A stretch of 64,000 nt of DNA from DASRVA01 sp050732875 (GCA_050732875.1 JBOHRQ010000003.1:28142-92141), one strand, 5' to 3'. Shown: positions 56,035-64,000, numbered from the stretch's first letter. Numbers and translations are program-made. Notes: generated from the sequence alone by a model not told the origin.

Positions 56035-56478
56035 TTAGCCGCTGGCCGCGCGTCTCAGGGCGAGCGTCAGGTCTTCGGGGATCCGGCGCGGGCGACGATT
56101 CGCCCCCATCGCCAGGAGCCGGGTCTCGCCGACGGCGACGCCGCGCCCGCCCGCGGTCAGCTCGTAGGCAAACACCACCGATCGGCTGCGGAGCTCGGCC
56201 ACGCGGGTGGCGATCTCGACCACGTCGTGGTAGCGCGCCGGCTGGATGTAGCGGCAGCGCGCTTCGACGACCGAGAAGACCAGCCCTTCCTCCTCGAGGC
56301 GGTGATAGGGGAAGCCCAGGGCCTCGAGGAACTCCGTCCGCCCGACCTCCATCCAGACCAGGTAGTGGGCGTGGTAGGCGATTCCCTGCTGGTCGGTCTC
56401 CGCGTAGCGGACCCGGACCCGCGCGCGGTGGACGCCCGGGGGCGGCGGCTGGCCCGTCTCAGCTATCGTCGAGTCCCG
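56035..56478 (-). CDS. 4HBT/YbgC-like acyl-CoA thioesterase with no canonical start codon
   Basis: The hot-dog thioesterase frame runs from the TGA at 56481-56479 down to 56035, up to 147 residues. Conserved VRVRYAETDQQGIAYHAHYLV, with the catalytic Asp, precedes the first ATG (56352), so starting there would remove the active site. Between the upstream stop and the conserved block there is no ATG, GTG or TTG in this frame; the codons include ATA (56466-56464) only. The frame begins inside the 3' end of the CMD-fold gene in the +1 register. It could use a rare start, arise by +1 frameshift at that gene's TGA, or reflect an indel in the G/C run near 56437. Confidence 0.72.
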   Translation of the reverse strand, partial: RDSTIAETGQPPPPGVHRARVRVRYAETDQQGIAYHAHYLVWMEVGRTEFLEALGFPYHRLEEEGLVFSVVEARCRYIQPARYHDVVEIATRVAELRSRSVVFAYELTAGGRGVAVGETRLLAMGANRRPRRIPEDLTLALRRAASG

Positions 56479-57061
56479 TCAGCAGCTCGTCGACCAGGCT
56501 TCTTCGATCCCACGTTGCGGCCACCGCGCGGGCCGTGCTCGCGAGGACGTCGGCTTCGACGCCGGTGTGTCGGGCGCCCTGCAGGTGGGAGGCGAGCTGG
56601 CGCCGCTCCCCGAGGGCGATCAGCGCCCCCACGGCCGCCATCTCCCGGACGTCCGCCGCCGGTCCCGGCCGGCTCAGCACCTTGCCGTAGCCGTCCACGA
56701 GCGTCCACGCGGCGAGCTCGGGGTGCAGGCGGGCAAGGCGGATCTGGAGGGCCTCGAAGTTCCCGCCGTAGATGAGCCGGCAGAGGCGCTCTCCACGCTC
56801 CCGCCAGCTCTCCAACTGCATGGGCTCGGTGAGCGGCTCTCCGCGACCTCCGTGCCGCATCGCCCACGATTGCCAGGTGTAGAAAGCGTTGATCGTCCGC
56901 GGGAAGCCGGCGAAGAGGTAGGTCTGGAGGAGGAGCTCGTCGATGTCCTCGGCCGTGAGGACCTCCACGGCCCCGGCGATCGCCTCCCGCAGGCGGTCCG
57001 GGTCGCCCCCGGCGGCCGCAGCGCCCAGCATCCCGATCGCCATCGCCTCCCCGGCGGTCAT
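56459..57061 (-). CDS. Carboxymuconolactone decarboxylase/AhpD-fold family protein
   Basis: This is a 200-residue helical protein with two CMD-like units: TAEDIDELLLQTYLFAGFPRTINAF in the first half and REMAAVGALIALGERRQLASHLQGARHTGVEAD in the second. The CxxC of AhpD peroxidases is missing (only one Cys), so it is not a typical thiol peroxidase; a decarboxylase or binding role is open. The ATG at 57061 overlaps the ansA stop (ATGA). Its TGA stop lies within the open frame of the thioesterase. Confidence 0.8.
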   Translation of the reverse strand: MTAGEAMAIGMLGAAAAGGDPDRLREAIAGAVEVLTAEDIDELLLQTYLFAGFPRTINAFYTWQSWAMRHGGRGEPLTEPMQLESWRERGERLCRLIYGGNFEALQIRLARLHPELAAWTLVDGYGKVLSRPGPAADVREMAAVGALIALGERRQLASHLQGARHTGVEADVLASTARAVAATWDRRSLVDELLTGLDDS

Positions 57062-58101
57062 CGAGGCACCCCGAGCGGCAGCGCCGCGTCGATCTTTCCC
57101 ACGACGTGGCCGGCGTGGTTCTGGAGCTCGGGCCGCCAGTGCCCTTTCAGCCGGCGCGCGGCGGGCTCGTCGATGGCGCCTGCCTCCAGCAGCAGCTCGA
57201 CCAGCGCGACGTCCTGAGCGCGCTTCGCGCCGTCCCCCACCTTGAGGGCCAGACCTTCCCCGCGCTCGCGGAGGACGGCGCAGAATACGCCCTCGGCCCC
57301 CGTCTTCACGATGACGTTCTGTCCGCACAGGCTCATCAGGTCAGTGTCCATGCGTCCCGTCCCCGCGACATACTCCGGATGGGCGGTCATGGCGTCGAGG
57401 ATGCGCCCGATGGCCCGCGCCCGGTCGGTGTCCCGGGTCCGGTCGGCGCCCGCCAGCCGGGCGAACGCGGCCGCCATCAGGCGGACCGGAAGAAAGAACG
57501 TCGGGGCTCCGCATCCGTCGATCGCGCGGGGAATTTCCGAGGCCGCCACCCCCGCCAGGTCGGCCAGCGTGCGGTGAATGCGCACCTGCAGGGGATGGTC
57601 GAAATCGAGGTACGTCTCGAGCGGCCAGTCCATGGCCCGGCAGAGGGCCAGCATCCCGGCGTGCTTGCCGCTGCAGTTGTTGTGAATCCGCCCCGGTTCC
57701 TCCCCCGACTCCCGAAGCGCCTCCGCGGCTTCGGGATCGAGCGGCGGGTGGGGTCCGCAGCGGAGAAGCCCGGGATCGAGATCGGCCTTGGCGAAGATGC
57801 CGCGGACGGCGTCCAGATGGAACGGCTGGCCGCCGTGTGAGGAGACCATCGTTGCCAGCTCCCGGGTCGTGAAGCCGAACCGCTCGACCAGGCCCTCCTC
57901 GACCAGGGGGAGGGCCTGGATCGGCTTGGCGGCGCTCCGGAAATAGGTCGCCTGTCCCGGGTCCCCGTGGGCCGAAACGAGACTGCCGCCGGCATCGGAC
58001 ACGGCCGCGTGGACGATGTGGATCGACTCGACGCGGCCGCCCCGCCACACGCGGACGCCGGAGGTCGGCACGGGCTCCGGAGTCCTGTCCCCCGCCGACA
58101 C
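57058..58101 (-). CDS. ansA: L-asparaginase II family protein (rhizobial AnsA/PF06089 type)
   Basis: This 347-residue enzyme is of the thermolabile asparaginase family, unrelated to classical E. coli AnsB. Motifs are FRSAAKPIQALPLVEEG with the proposed catalytic Ser/Lys pair, VSSHGGQPFHLDAV, HNNCSGKHAGMLALC, DGCGAPTFFLP and YVAGTGRMDTDLM, with conserved Cys residues. The start is uncertain: GTG 58101 shares its G with the stop of the decayed transporter frame, GTG 58071 is nearer the conserved block, and GTG 58152 is longer. It is coupled downstream to the CMD-fold gene. Confidence 0.88.
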   Translation of the reverse strand: MSAGDRTPEPVPTSGVRVWRGGRVESIHIVHAAVSDAGGSLVSAHGDPGQATYFRSAAKPIQALPLVEEGLVERFGFTTRELATMVSSHGGQPFHLDAVRGIFAKADLDPGLLRCGPHPPLDPEAAEALRESGEEPGRIHNNCSGKHAGMLALCRAMDWPLETYLDFDHPLQVRIHRTLADLAGVAASEIPRAIDGCGAPTFFLPVRLMAAAFARLAGADRTRDTDRARAIGRILDAMTAHPEYVAGTGRMDTDLMSLCGQNVIVKTGAEGVFCAVLRERGEGLALKVGDGAKRAQDVALVELLLEAGAIDEPAARRLKGHWRPELQNHAGHVVGKIDAALPLGVPR

Positions 58102-58322
58102 TACAGGTTGGCCGCCGTCATCTCGCCAGGGACGAGTCGTCGCGTCGCCCACAGCGCGGCCCCGATCGGCTCACCGAAGATGGACACGTTCACCTCGTGC
58201 GCGTGGAGGTACCGAAGGGCATCGTTCATCGCCGTGCAGCCGAGCGCGGTCGGGCCGAGGGCGGGGGTGGCCAGGCCGCCCCAAGTCGCCCCATCGTAGC
58301 CGCCGAGCGCGGTGCCGGCCAC
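58101..58322 (-). pseudogene. Remnant of an EamA/DMT-family transporter
   Basis: A 73-codon open frame keeps only the end of a drug/metabolite transporter. ALGPTALGCTAMNDALRYL followed by VSIFGEPIGAALW resembles the last two helices of EamA proteins (typical ALGHTxxNWALRYL and LxEPVxAALLA). Charged residues now interrupt the helices (MNDALRYLHAHE, ATRRLVPG), and the preceding eight helices are missing; upstream is the DUF2064 gene. The stop overlaps the ansA GTG. It is best seen as a decayed gene; a chance resemblance cannot be excluded. Confidence 0.5.
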
Positions 58323-58380
58323 CCGCGCCAGGAGCAGCGGCCATCCCGTCCGGCGCAGGCGATCGGCGGCGGACCGACCC

Positions 58381-59154
58381 TCACCGATCGGGTCGGGCCC
58401 CGATCACCTCCTCGAGCGCGGCGAATCGCCGGGGCGGGAGGATCGTATGCAGGAGCCGCCAGGTGCGCGGATAGCCGCTCGCGAACTCCTCCGATCGCGC
58501 TCCGGCGTACCACTCGTAGAGATCCTCCGGCGTATCCAGGTCGCGGGCCGGCTCGAGGAGCTGGACCGTCAGGCCCGTCTCCGCGGCGCGGCTTCGAGTC
58601 CTCTCCAGGACCGCGGGGGTGCTCCACGGGATGTCCTGGAACAGCTCCGGATATGGCTTCCGAAGCCCGACCAGGTAATAGCCACCGTCCAGGGCGGGGC
58701 CCAGAACGACGTCGGTCCGGCGCAGGGCTGCCGCCGCCACCTGGATCCGCGCGGTCGTGAGGCCCGGGCAATCGCTGCCCACCGCCAGCACGGGCCGCCC
58801 CTCGCCATAGAGCTGCTCGAAGACGCGCGCCAGCCGATCACCCAGGTCGCCAGGCCCCTGGGGCAGGAGCCGGCGCTGACGGCCGAGGAGCCGCTCGAGG
58901 GTCCGCCGTCCGGTGGCCGGGGTGAACGCGACCACGACGTCGGCGCACGATTCGACGACGTCGAGCGTGTCGAGCAGGAGCGTTTCGTGGAGCTCGGCCG
59001 CCTCGCGGGCCCGCAGGATGGGTATCAGCCGCGTCTTGACGCGACCCGGCTCGGGAGCCTTGGCGAAGACGACGACCCTCGGACGAGCGCCAGCCGGTGG
59101 ATGATCTCCGGGGGGTCGTTGGCGAGGTGGACGATCGCGCGGCGGCCGGCTCAC
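58381..59154 (-). CDS. DUF2064/TIGR04282 glycosyltransferase-like protein
   Basis: This is a 257-residue GT-A-like protein. It has VVVFAKAPEPGRVKTRLIP (family opening), the ARVFEQLYGEGRPVLAVGSDCPGL region, GPALDGGYYLVGL and the late RDLDTPEDLYEW. Members include the glycosyltransferase linked to arsenosugar synthesis (with ArsS), though no arsenic genes are present here. The region before VVVFAKAP is Pro/Arg-rich and may not be translated; I use GTG 59154. A TTG at 59163 is possible. Confidence 0.85.
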   Translation of the reverse strand: MSRPPRDRPPRQRPPGDHPPAGARPRVVVFAKAPEPGRVKTRLIPILRAREAAELHETLLLDTLDVVESCADVVVAFTPATGRRTLERLLGRQRRLLPQGPGDLGDRLARVFEQLYGEGRPVLAVGSDCPGLTTARIQVAAAALRRTDVVLGPALDGGYYLVGLRKPYPELFQDIPWSTPAVLERTRSRAAETGLTVQLLEPARDLDTPEDLYEWYAGARSEEFASGYPRTWRLLHTILPPRRFAALEEVIGARPDR

Positions 59155-59257
59155 GCCCGCCAAGCTAGCAGCCGTCCGATGGCCGGGTCAGGGCGATCCG
59201 GCTGGGAGCGCCTGAATGCGAGGCCGCGCAACGCAGATATCGGCCGTCTTCAGCGGC

Positions 59258-60625
59258 CTAGAGCCCGATCAGGCGGAGGACGTCGGACGTCAGCGCCAGC
59301 ACCATCAACAGCACGATGAACGCCAGCCCCACCTGCGACAGCCGCACCTTCTGCCGCGCCGACAGCGGGCGTCCGCGCAGCGCCTCGATCCCGAGGAACA
59401 GAATGTGACCGCCGTCCAGGACCGGGATGGGGAGCAGGTTGAGGATCGCCAGGTTGATCGAGAACAGGGCGATCCAGCCGACCAGGCTCTGCCAGCCGCG
59501 CCGCGCGAAGCGGCCGGTGAGCTGCCCGATCGCCACCGGCCCGCCGAGGGACCGCAGGTTGACGCCGCCGGTTACCAGCTCGTACGTGCCCCCGATGATG
59601 AGCGTGCTCGCCTGAAACGCGGTGCTCGTGCCGGTTGACAGAGCCTCGATCGGACCGAGCTCGATCGTCTCGGTGTCGGCCGTCACACCGAGCCACCCGG
59701 TCTCGATGAACTTGCCGTCGCTCGGGCGCGGGGTCTGCTCGGAGCCGGTGTGCACGGTGAGGGAGAGCCGCTCCGGTTCGGCCGGTCCGGCGCGTTCGAC
59801 CTGGACCGAGATTCGCTGCTCGGGCCGATCGCGGACGATCTCCACGACCTCGGCGAAGGAGCTCACGTCCTCGCCGTCGATCGAGACGATCCTGTCTCCC
59901 GGCTGGATGCCGGCCCGGGCGGCCGGGCTCCCCGACTCGACTTCGACGATGAGAGGCTCCGTCAGCGGCAGCAGCGCGGCGGCGAGCGCCGCGCGGTCCT
60001 CTCCGGCCGCCGGCACCGAGATCGCGCGATCCGGGGCCAGCCCGATCTCCACGGTCTCGCCCTCCGCCTCCTGGATGGCGCGATCGATCTCGTACCAGTT
60101 GGCGACCGGACGGCCTTCGATGCTGGCGATCTCGACGCCCCCTTCCGCGAGCGGCTCGAGCGCGGGGAACTCGCCGAGGGCCGTCGTGTCGACGCCCGCC
60201 ACGTGGGTTCCTCTGGTGGTCACGACCCCCTGGCCAGCGGCCAGGAATACGTACAGCGCCCAGCCGAGGAGGAAGTTCATGAGGACGCCCGCGCTGATCA
60301 CGAGCAGCCGCCAGCGCATCGGCTTCCGGTCGAAGCGGCGGTCCACGGGCACGTCGGCCTCCTCGAATCCGTCCGCGGCCCCCCCTTCCAGGCTTTCGAA
60401 GGCCTCCTCGCCTTCCATGCCCGCCAGCTTGACGTAGCCGCCAAAGGGGACCGCCGACAGGCAGTAGTCCGTCTCCCCGCGCTGGAAGCCGATGACCCGC
60501 GGACCCAGACCGATCGAGAAGCGCGGCACGAGGATCCCGGCCCACTTGGCGGTCATGAAGTGACCGAGCTCGTGGACGAACACGAGAAGGCCGAGAATGA
60601 GGATGGTTAGAAGGACGGTCTGCAT
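59258..60625 (-). CDS. rseP: Site-2 intramembrane metalloprotease RseP
   Basis: RseP cuts anti-sigma factors and signal-peptide remnants in the inner membrane. The 455-residue protein has the zinc motif HELGH in the first helix (near residue 20), FSIGLGPRVIGFQRGET, the first PDZ-like region degenerate in sequence, a clear PDZ with SPAARAGIQPGDRIVSIDGED, and the third ligand NLLPIPVLDGGHILF. ATG 60625 (MQTVLLTILILG) is 8 bp after the dxr stop. It is last in the frr-uppS-cdsA-dxr-rseP block. Confidence 0.95.
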   Translation of the reverse strand: MQTVLLTILILGLLVFVHELGHFMTAKWAGILVPRFSIGLGPRVIGFQRGETDYCLSAVPFGGYVKLAGMEGEEAFESLEGGAADGFEEADVPVDRRFDRKPMRWRLLVISAGVLMNFLLGWALYVFLAAGQGVVTTRGTHVAGVDTTALGEFPALEPLAEGGVEIASIEGRPVANWYEIDRAIQEAEGETVEIGLAPDRAISVPAAGEDRAALAAALLPLTEPLIVEVESGSPAARAGIQPGDRIVSIDGEDVSSFAEVVEIVRDRPEQRISVQVERAGPAEPERLSLTVHTGSEQTPRPSDGKFIETGWLGVTADTETIELGPIEALSTGTSTAFQASTLIIGGTYELVTGGVNLRSLGGPVAIGQLTGRFARRGWQSLVGWIALFSINLAILNLLPIPVLDGGHILFLGIEALRGRPLSARQKVRLSQVGLAFIVLLMVLALTSDVLRLIGL

Positions 60626-60633
60626 CTGCCTCG

Positions 60634-61821
60634 CTACCCCGTCGTGCCGATCGTGGTCCACTCGACTCCGGCGCGCTCACCGGCGCGCGCGCGAGCCCAG
60701 CGATCCGCCTCGAAGAGCGTCTCGACCGAATCGGCCGGTTGCACGTCGTGCTCCGAGAGAACGCTCTCGCAGAGCGATGGAATCTGGGGAAAACGGATAC
60801 GGCCGGCAAGAAACGCGGACACGGCGACCTCGTTGACGGCGTTGAACACGGCCGGGGCGGTGCCACCCGTCTCCCCGGCGGCGCGGGCAATTCCGAGGGC
60901 CGGGAACCGCTCCGGGTCGGGCGCCTCGAAGGCCAACCCGCTCAGACGCGTGAGATCGACGGGCTCGCCGACCGCGACCCGCTCGGGTGAGGTCAACGCG
61001 GCGCGGATCGGAGCCCGCATATCGGGCTCCCCCAATTCAGCAAACAGCGTGCCGTCCACGTATTCGACGAGCCCGTGGACGATCGACTGGGGATGGATGA
61101 CCACGTCGATTCGGTCGTAGTCGAGGCCGAACAGGTGGTGCGCCTCGATGATCTCGAGGCCCTTGTTCGCCAGCGTCGCGGAGTCCACGGTGATCTTGGG
61201 CCCCATCACCCAGGTCGGATGGGCCAGCGCCTGTTCCGGGGTCACGCCGGCCAGCCGGCTGCGGGGCATGTCGCGGAAGGGCCCGCCGCTGGCGGTGAGC
61301 ACGATCCGCCGGACGTGCTCCCGGGGACGATCTCGTAGCAGCTGCCAGATCGCGTTGTGCTCGCTGTCGACGGGCCGCAGCCGATCTCCTTCCCCGGCCG
61401 CCCGCAGGACCAGCTCGCCGCCCACGACGAGCGACTCCTTGTTCGCCAGGGCGACACGCTTCCCGGCCTCGAGCGCGGCCAGCGTCGCCGGGAGCCCCGC
61501 CGCGCCCACGATTCCGTTGAGGACGATGGCCGTCCCGTCCCAACGGGCGAGATCGGTCACGCCCTCCGGACCCGGCAGGCACTCCAGGCCCTGGAACGCC
61601 CCCGCTTCCCGCGCCTCCCGCCACGCTTCCACATCGGCAATGGCCACCGCCTCGGGCGCCGTCCGCTCGGCGATTCGGGCGAGCTCTCGCCAGCGGCGGT
61701 GGCACGACAAACCGACGACCCGAAAGCGCTCCCCCAGATCGGCCACGACGTCGAGGGCGCTTTCGCCGATCGACCCGGTGGCGCCGAGCAGCACGAGTCC
61801 CGCGCCGCTCACAGAACCCAT
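60634..61821 (-). CDS. dxr: 1-Deoxy-D-xylulose 5-phosphate reductoisomerase
   Basis: Dxr makes MEP, committing carbon to isoprenoids by the non-mevalonate route. The 395-residue protein has the NADPH motif GATGSIGESALDVV, ALANKESLVVGGE, PVDSEHNAIWQ, TASGGPFRD, WVMGPKITVDSATLANKGLE and HPQSIVHGLVEY. It overlaps cdsA by 13 bases. The window also holds two users of its product, uppS and the polyprenyl synthase. Confidence 0.97.
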   Translation of the reverse strand: MGSVSGAGLVLLGATGSIGESALDVVADLGERFRVVGLSCHRRWRELARIAERTAPEAVAIADVEAWREAREAGAFQGLECLPGPEGVTDLARWDGTAIVLNGIVGAAGLPATLAALEAGKRVALANKESLVVGGELVLRAAGEGDRLRPVDSEHNAIWQLLRDRPREHVRRIVLTASGGPFRDMPRSRLAGVTPEQALAHPTWVMGPKITVDSATLANKGLEIIEAHHLFGLDYDRIDVVIHPQSIVHGLVEYVDGTLFAELGEPDMRAPIRAALTSPERVAVGEPVDLTRLSGLAFEAPDPERFPALGIARAAGETGGTAPAVFNAVNEVAVSAFLAGRIRFPQIPSLCESVLSEHDVQPADSVETLFEADRWARARAGERAGVEWTTIGTTG

Positions 61822-62660
61822 CCCCGCAGGTAGTGATAGAAGACCGGCACGCTGAAAAGCGCGCTGTCGAAGCGGTCGAGGATTCCGCCATGCCCCGGAA
61901 CGAGCTGCGACGAGTCCTTCACGCCGGCGTCCCGCTTGAAGGCCGATTCCACGAGGTCACCGAACGGCGCGGCGATTCCCACCAGCGCACCGAGGGCCAG
62001 GGCGTCGGCGGGTTCGAAGAGTCCGAGGCTCCGATCCAACCAGGGGAAGGCGAGCACCGCCACGATCACCGTGGCCGCGAAGGCGACGATCGCCCCCGCC
62101 CATGATTTTCCCGGGCTGACCCGTTCCAGGAGACGCCGTTTTCCCCAGCGACGGCCGGCGAAGTAGGCGACGGTGTCGTTCACCCACGTGAGCACCAGCG
62201 GAATCCCGAGGAGGACCGCTCCCACCCAGTACGGCTCCCGCGGCATCTCACGTGCTATCTCGCGGACAAGCACCATGTGGCCGAAGAGGAACCCCACGTA
62301 GAGCGAACCCAGCAACGTGAAGGCGAGGCTGGCCATCGTCTCGTCCCCACCGGGGTCGAGCATCTGCGCCGTCGCGATCCCGGCGACCCCCACCGTCATC
62401 AGCGTCGTCACGGCGAGCGGGTCACCCGGCATCCAGTACAGGAGGACCGGAACCACTGCGCCCAGGGCCACACCCGAGACGCGTCGCGGCCGGTAGGGCT
62501 TGTCGCCCGCGAAACCGTAGAACTCGACGATGCCGATGGCGGTGAGGACCATCACGGCAGCGAGGAACAGGAGCTGGCCGACGACGATCGTGGCGACGAA
62601 CAGCGGCAGCAGTACAGCGGCCGTCGCCATGCGTCGGCCGAGCCCCCGATCGGGCGTCAA
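61809..62660 (-). CDS. cdsA: Phosphatidate cytidylyltransferase
   Basis: CdsA makes CDP-diacylglycerol for phospholipids. The 283-residue membrane protein has about seven to eight helices and the C-terminal signature spanning SPGKSWAGAI, GDLVESAFKRDAGVKDSSQL and VPGHGGILDRFDSALF. The start is probably TTG 62660, which forms TTGA with the uppS stop, like the 4-base overlaps elsewhere; ATG 62630 (MATAAVLLPLFVA) is the alternative. Confidence 0.94.
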   Translation of the reverse strand: MTPDRGLGRRMATAAVLLPLFVATIVVGQLLFLAAVMVLTAIGIVEFYGFAGDKPYRPRRVSGVALGAVVPVLLYWMPGDPLAVTTLMTVGVAGIATAQMLDPGGDETMASLAFTLLGSLYVGFLFGHMVLVREIAREMPREPYWVGAVLLGIPLVLTWVNDTVAYFAGRRWGKRRLLERVSPGKSWAGAIVAFAATVIVAVLAFPWLDRSLGLFEPADALALGALVGIAAPFGDLVESAFKRDAGVKDSSQLVPGHGGILDRFDSALFSVPVFYHYLRGWVL

Positions 62661-63394
62661 ACCAGCACTCGTCCGAACCGGCGTTCCCGACCCTGATACG
62701 CGGCGACGGCGTCGAGGAAGGCCTGGCGGTCGAAGTCCGGCCACAGGACGTCGGTCACGTACAGCTCGGTGTAGGCGATCTGCCAGAGAAGGAAGTTGGA
62801 GATCCTGAGCTCCCCGCTGGTACGGATCAGAAGGTCGGGGTCGGGAAGACCGGTCGTGTAGAGGGACCCCGCAAAAACGGCTTCGTCGATCTCCTCCGGG
62901 TCGAGCTGGCCGGCCTTGACCCGCTCCGCGATCTGGCGCACGGCTTCCAGAATCTCGCTCCGGCCTCCGTACGAAAGAGCGAGTGTCACCGTCAGCCTCT
63001 CGTTGGCCGCAGTCTCGGCGATCAGGCGCTCGAGCTCCTGCCGTGGACCTTGCGCGATGCGCTCCAGCTCGCCGATCGCGCGGACGCGGACCCGCTTCTC
63101 GATCAGGTCCTCGCGCTCGGCTTGGATGTAGCGCTGCAGCAGGCCCATGAGGGCATCGATTTCTGCCGCGGGCCGCTCCCAGTTCTCCTGGGAGAACGCA
63201 TACAGCGTGAGATAGGGGATGTTGAGGTCAGCGGTCACCTCGATCGCCTCGCGGACGGCCTTCATGCCCGCCTGGTGGCCGAAGATCCGGGGCTTTCCAC
63301 GCCGCTCGGCCCAGCGGCCGTTGCCATCCATGATCACCGCCACGTGACGCGGGATCTTGCCCTGCGCCGCGATCTCGCCCGTTCGATCCTTCAT
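62657..63394 (-). CDS. uppS: Undecaprenyl diphosphate synthase
   Basis: This cis-prenyltransferase makes the C55 lipid carrier for peptidoglycan and O-antigen. The 245-residue protein has HVAVIMDGNGRWAERRG with the catalytic Asp, FGHQAGMKAVREAI, YLTLYAFSQENWERP and LLIRTSGELRISNFLLWQIAYTEL. ATG 63394 (MKDRTGEIAAQGK) is chosen; a GTG at 63436 is possible and would lie within the palindrome after frr. It serves the glycan genes of the window as carrier supply. Confidence 0.95.
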   Translation of the reverse strand: MKDRTGEIAAQGKIPRHVAVIMDGNGRWAERRGKPRIFGHQAGMKAVREAIEVTADLNIPYLTLYAFSQENWERPAAEIDALMGLLQRYIQAEREDLIEKRVRVRAIGELERIAQGPRQELERLIAETAANERLTVTLALSYGGRSEILEAVRQIAERVKAGQLDPEEIDEAVFAGSLYTTGLPDPDLLIRTSGELRISNFLLWQIAYTELYVTDVLWPDFDRQAFLDAVAAYQGRERRFGRVLV

Positions 63395-63423
63395 CGCTTC
63401 GGATGCATGCTCGGCCCGCCCTG

Positions 63424-63441
63424 GCGTGCTGAGCACACTAG
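63424..63441. repeat. Short palindrome matching the two ends of the MITE-like element
   Basis: GCGTGCTGAG (63424-63433) and AGCACACTAG (63432-63441) each match ten bases of the left and right junctions of the element at 30464-30619, joined with the interior missing. As there, the CTAG contains a TAG stop, here that of frr. It may be a deletion scar or a chance palindrome. Confidence 0.4.
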
Positions 63442-63995
63442 ACCTCCATGACTTCCTTTTCTTTCCTCTCCAGCATCTCGTCGATCTTCTTGATGTGCCG
63501 GTCGGTCAGATCCTGCACTTCCTTGAGCTGCCGGTGCATTTCGTCCTCGCTGATCTCGCCGGACTTCTGGGCGGCCTGGACCCTCTTGTTGGCCTCGTGG
63601 CGGATGTTGCGAATCGCGATCCGCCCCTCCTCCGCGATTTTGTGCGTGACCCGGACGAGCTCCCGCCTGCGCTCTTCGGTTAGCGGGGGGACCGGCAGCC
63701 TGATCATCTTTCCGTCGTTGGCAGGCGTCAGGCCCAGATCGCTGGCCAGGAGCGCCTTCTCGATGCTGCCAACCTGGCTGGGATCATAGGGCGACACGAC
63801 CAGCAACCGGGGCTCGGGAGCCGAGATCGTCGCCATCTGATTGAGCGGCATTTGCTGCCCGTAAGCCTCGACCTTCACGAGGTCGAGCAGGCTCGGCGAG
63901 GCTTTCCCTGTGCGGACGGTCCCCAGCTCGTGGCGGATCGCCTCCACCGATTTGTCCATGTGCCCGCTGACGTCCTTCAGCTCCCTGGATTCCAT
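63438..63995 (-). CDS. frr: Ribosome recycling factor
   Basis: RRF splits post-termination ribosomes with EF-G. The 185-residue protein has the family opening KSVEAIRHELGTVRTGKASPS, VEAYGQQMPLNQMATIS, the domain II region and the C-terminal helix ANKRVQAAQKSGEISEDEMH with RHIKKIDEMLERKEKEVMEV. Only five bases upstream of ATG 63995 are in the window. pyrH, tsf and rpsB would normally lie just beyond the right edge. Confidence 0.97.
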   Translation of the reverse strand: MESRELKDVSGHMDKSVEAIRHELGTVRTGKASPSLLDLVKVEAYGQQMPLNQMATISAPEPRLLVVSPYDPSQVGSIEKALLASDLGLTPANDGKMIRLPVPPLTEERRRELVRVTHKIAEEGRIAIRNIRHEANKRVQAAQKSGEISEDEMHRQLKEVQDLTDRHIKKIDEMLERKEKEVMEV

Positions 63996-64000
63996 CCCGC

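Noticed and set aside
56035..56352. Thioesterase beginning at ATG 56352
   Set aside because: It would drop the catalytic Asp and the conserved AETDQQG block, so this ATG is almost surely an internal Met.

Overview
This is a GC-rich, densely packed stretch of bacterial chromosome. There is no rRNA, recognisable tRNA, CRISPR array, phage or intact insertion sequence, and about nine tenths of the genes are on the minus strand. The cell is a diderm (Gram-negative): it carries bamD, hldE (ADP-heptose for LPS), SecDF, TatA, RseP, several signal-peptide and lipobox proteins, and outer-membrane barrels. TPR lipoproteins, DUF4254, DUF4321, DUF1844 and a peptidase-MA/TolB/Omp85 fusion suggest a high-GC member of the FCB-side candidate phyla or Gemmatimonadota-like bacteria. 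That placement is inference; no marker here fixes the phylum.

Layout, read in the direction of transcription (right to left). 64.0-59.3 kb is the conserved frr-uppS-cdsA-dxr-rseP block (translation, isoprenoid, lipid and envelope stress). 59.2-53.0 kb has a DUF2064 glycosyltransferase, a decayed EamA transporter end, ansA, a CMD-fold protein, a thioesterase frame with no canonical start codon, and a 965-residue surface protein. 53.0-49.6 kb has a BamB-like propeller (+), asnS and mazG (+). 49.6-44.9 kb is a run coupled by 4-base overlaps: alr-DUF1844-cdd-EutN/CcmL shell vertex-lipoprotein-outer-membrane protein. 44.8-38.1 kb is secD-secF-tatD-membrane protein-DUF47/PhoU-like-PiT transporter. 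38.1-27.9 kb is ridA, selD (itself a selenoprotein, with an in-frame TGA), hutU-hutI, a TPR protein, a homocysteine methyltransferase/MTHFR fusion, a MITE-like element at the stop of that fusion, a PHP phosphoesterase, a polyprenyl diphosphate synthase, DUF4321 and tatA. ppiD (+) lies at 26.1-27.9 kb. 25.9-11.3 kb is TPR-pepP-efp-accB-accC-ftsK, then epimerase, an intein-split UDP-GlcNAc dehydrogenase, a WbpP-type epimerase and two radical SAM genes with their own promoters. nfuA (+) faces these across a bidirectional terminator. 10.5-0 kb is hldE-ugd-uxs-udk-gmd-DUF4254-TPR lipoprotein-bamD-nadD, then the 5' part of secA.

Two blocks make sugar nucleotides for surface glycans: ugd/uxs for UDP-GlcA and UDP-xylose, gmd for GDP-4-keto-6-deoxymannose, hldE for ADP-heptose, and the wbpA/wbpP/UDP-GlcA-epimerase group for uronic and amino-uronic acids. 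The most notable items are: (1) an intein with a LAGLIDADG endonuclease placed exactly before the catalytic cysteine of the UDP-GlcNAc dehydrogenase; (2) SelD with selenocysteine and a SECIS-like hairpin; (3) a radical SAM protein resembling the archaeal tetraether synthase/MJ0619 family, next to a second radical SAM gene; (4) a 156-bp MITE-like palindrome with perfect 17-bp ends and a 6-bp target duplication containing a stop codon; (5) a solitary microcompartment vertex protein; (6) a thioesterase without a normal start.
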